DNA of 6,583 bases from DALYLB01 sp046154695 (lineage in GTDB: Bacteria > Acidobacteriota > Blastocatellia > RBC074): positions 1 through 6,583 of the forward strand of contig JBJXFI010000035.1 of the NCBI GenBank assembly GCA_046154695.1, read 5' to 3'. The position numbers and the translations under genes are program-made. Below, piece after piece: positions 6,361-6,583 of the stretch. The notes below the pieces were generated by a model that searched no databases, was not told the DNA's origin, and saw only the letters and a list, made by a program, of their open reading frames with translations. Positions within the stretch are counted from its first letter, which is position 1. Each line of letters starts with the position of its first letter.

Positions 6361-6583
6361 GTTTGCCCTGATTCGAGCCCTCGAAGAGTTTGTTGAGCGC
6401 GGACGGGGCGTTTTTCAATCCCTCGACGATGTCGACGCGGTATTTGATCTTGCCTTCCATAAACCACTGGCCGAGGGCGGAGATGCCCTCCATCGCGCGC
6501 GGCATGTAGTCGGTGATGATGAAGCCCTGCATCTTCGCGCGTTTGGCGAGGATGTTGATCAGGTTGTAGGGGCCGGGGACGGG
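6344..6583 (-). CDS. NADP-dependent medium-chain oxidoreductase, C-terminal part
   Basis: Only the last 79 residues are in the window; the gene continues beyond the right edge. The reading frame is open from 6583 and begins PVPGPYNLINILAKRAKM. It then reads QGFIITDYMPRAMEGISALG and continues with GKIKYRVDIVEGLKNAPSAL before ending GKLIIKI. This is the typical C terminus of the zinc-independent MDR subfamily that includes leukotriene B4 12-hydroxydehydrogenase/prostaglandin reductase and the curcumin reductase CurA, which reduce activated carbon-carbon double bonds using NADPH. The NADPH-binding Rossmann part lies outside the window, so the substrate range cannot be judged. An ATG at 6532 falls inside the conserved region and is not the true start. 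Confidence 0.92.
   Translation of the reverse strand, partial: PVPGPYNLINILAKRAKMQGFIITDYMPRAMEGISALGQWFMEGKIKYRVDIVEGLKNAPSALNKLFEGSNQGKLIIKI

Overview
The window is GC-rich, double-stranded bacterial chromosome with seven protein-coding genes: six on the minus strand and one on the plus strand. The set suggests a Gram-negative-type soil or sediment bacterium, because it holds a lipoprotein signal, exported enzymes, and an ATP synthase subunit c made with a cleavable signal peptide. Acidobacteriota or a related phylum is my best guess, from the signal-peptide subunit c, the bacterial ACE-type peptidase and the DUF4432 protein. This is inference; there is no rRNA or other phylogenetic marker here.

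Layout, left to right. Positions 1-216 hold no gene. They contain two short inverted repeats that look like a dispersed intergenic element, and a strong hairpin terminator at 126-170. Positions 217-2240 hold the membrane part of an F-type ATP synthase on the minus strand, transcribed in the order atpI, atpB (subunit a), atpE (subunit c). atpB and atpE are separated by about 300 non-coding bases that begin with a minus-strand terminator-like hairpin. No other ATP synthase gene follows atpE in the window, so the F1 genes and atpF must lie elsewhere. Upstream of atpI are a well-formed sigma-70-like promoter very close to the start codon, a short relic of a short-chain dehydrogenase on the plus strand, and an unidentified 76-residue two-helix membrane protein.

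Positions 2773-4605 (plus strand) encode a complete peptidase family M2 enzyme, the bacterial counterpart of angiotensin-converting enzyme, with a lipoprotein signal. It ends at a perfect 15-bp hairpin that also serves as the end of the convergent minus-strand unit. That unit (6583 down to 4656) reads: the C-terminal part of an NADP-dependent medium-chain oxidoreductase cut by the window edge, a secreted DUF4432 protein with an aldose-epimerase-like fold, and a small SCP2 sterol-carrier domain protein.

The ATP synthase genes work together as the ion-translocating Fo motor. The other two units look metabolic or degradative, and nothing in the sequence ties them to it. I found no CRISPR array, tRNA, rRNA, phage or transposon gene, and no clear new multi-gene system. 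The points most worth a second look are the terminator-interrupted atpB-atpE junction, the dehydrogenase relic, the ion-binding site of subunit c, and the near-leaderless atpI promoter.
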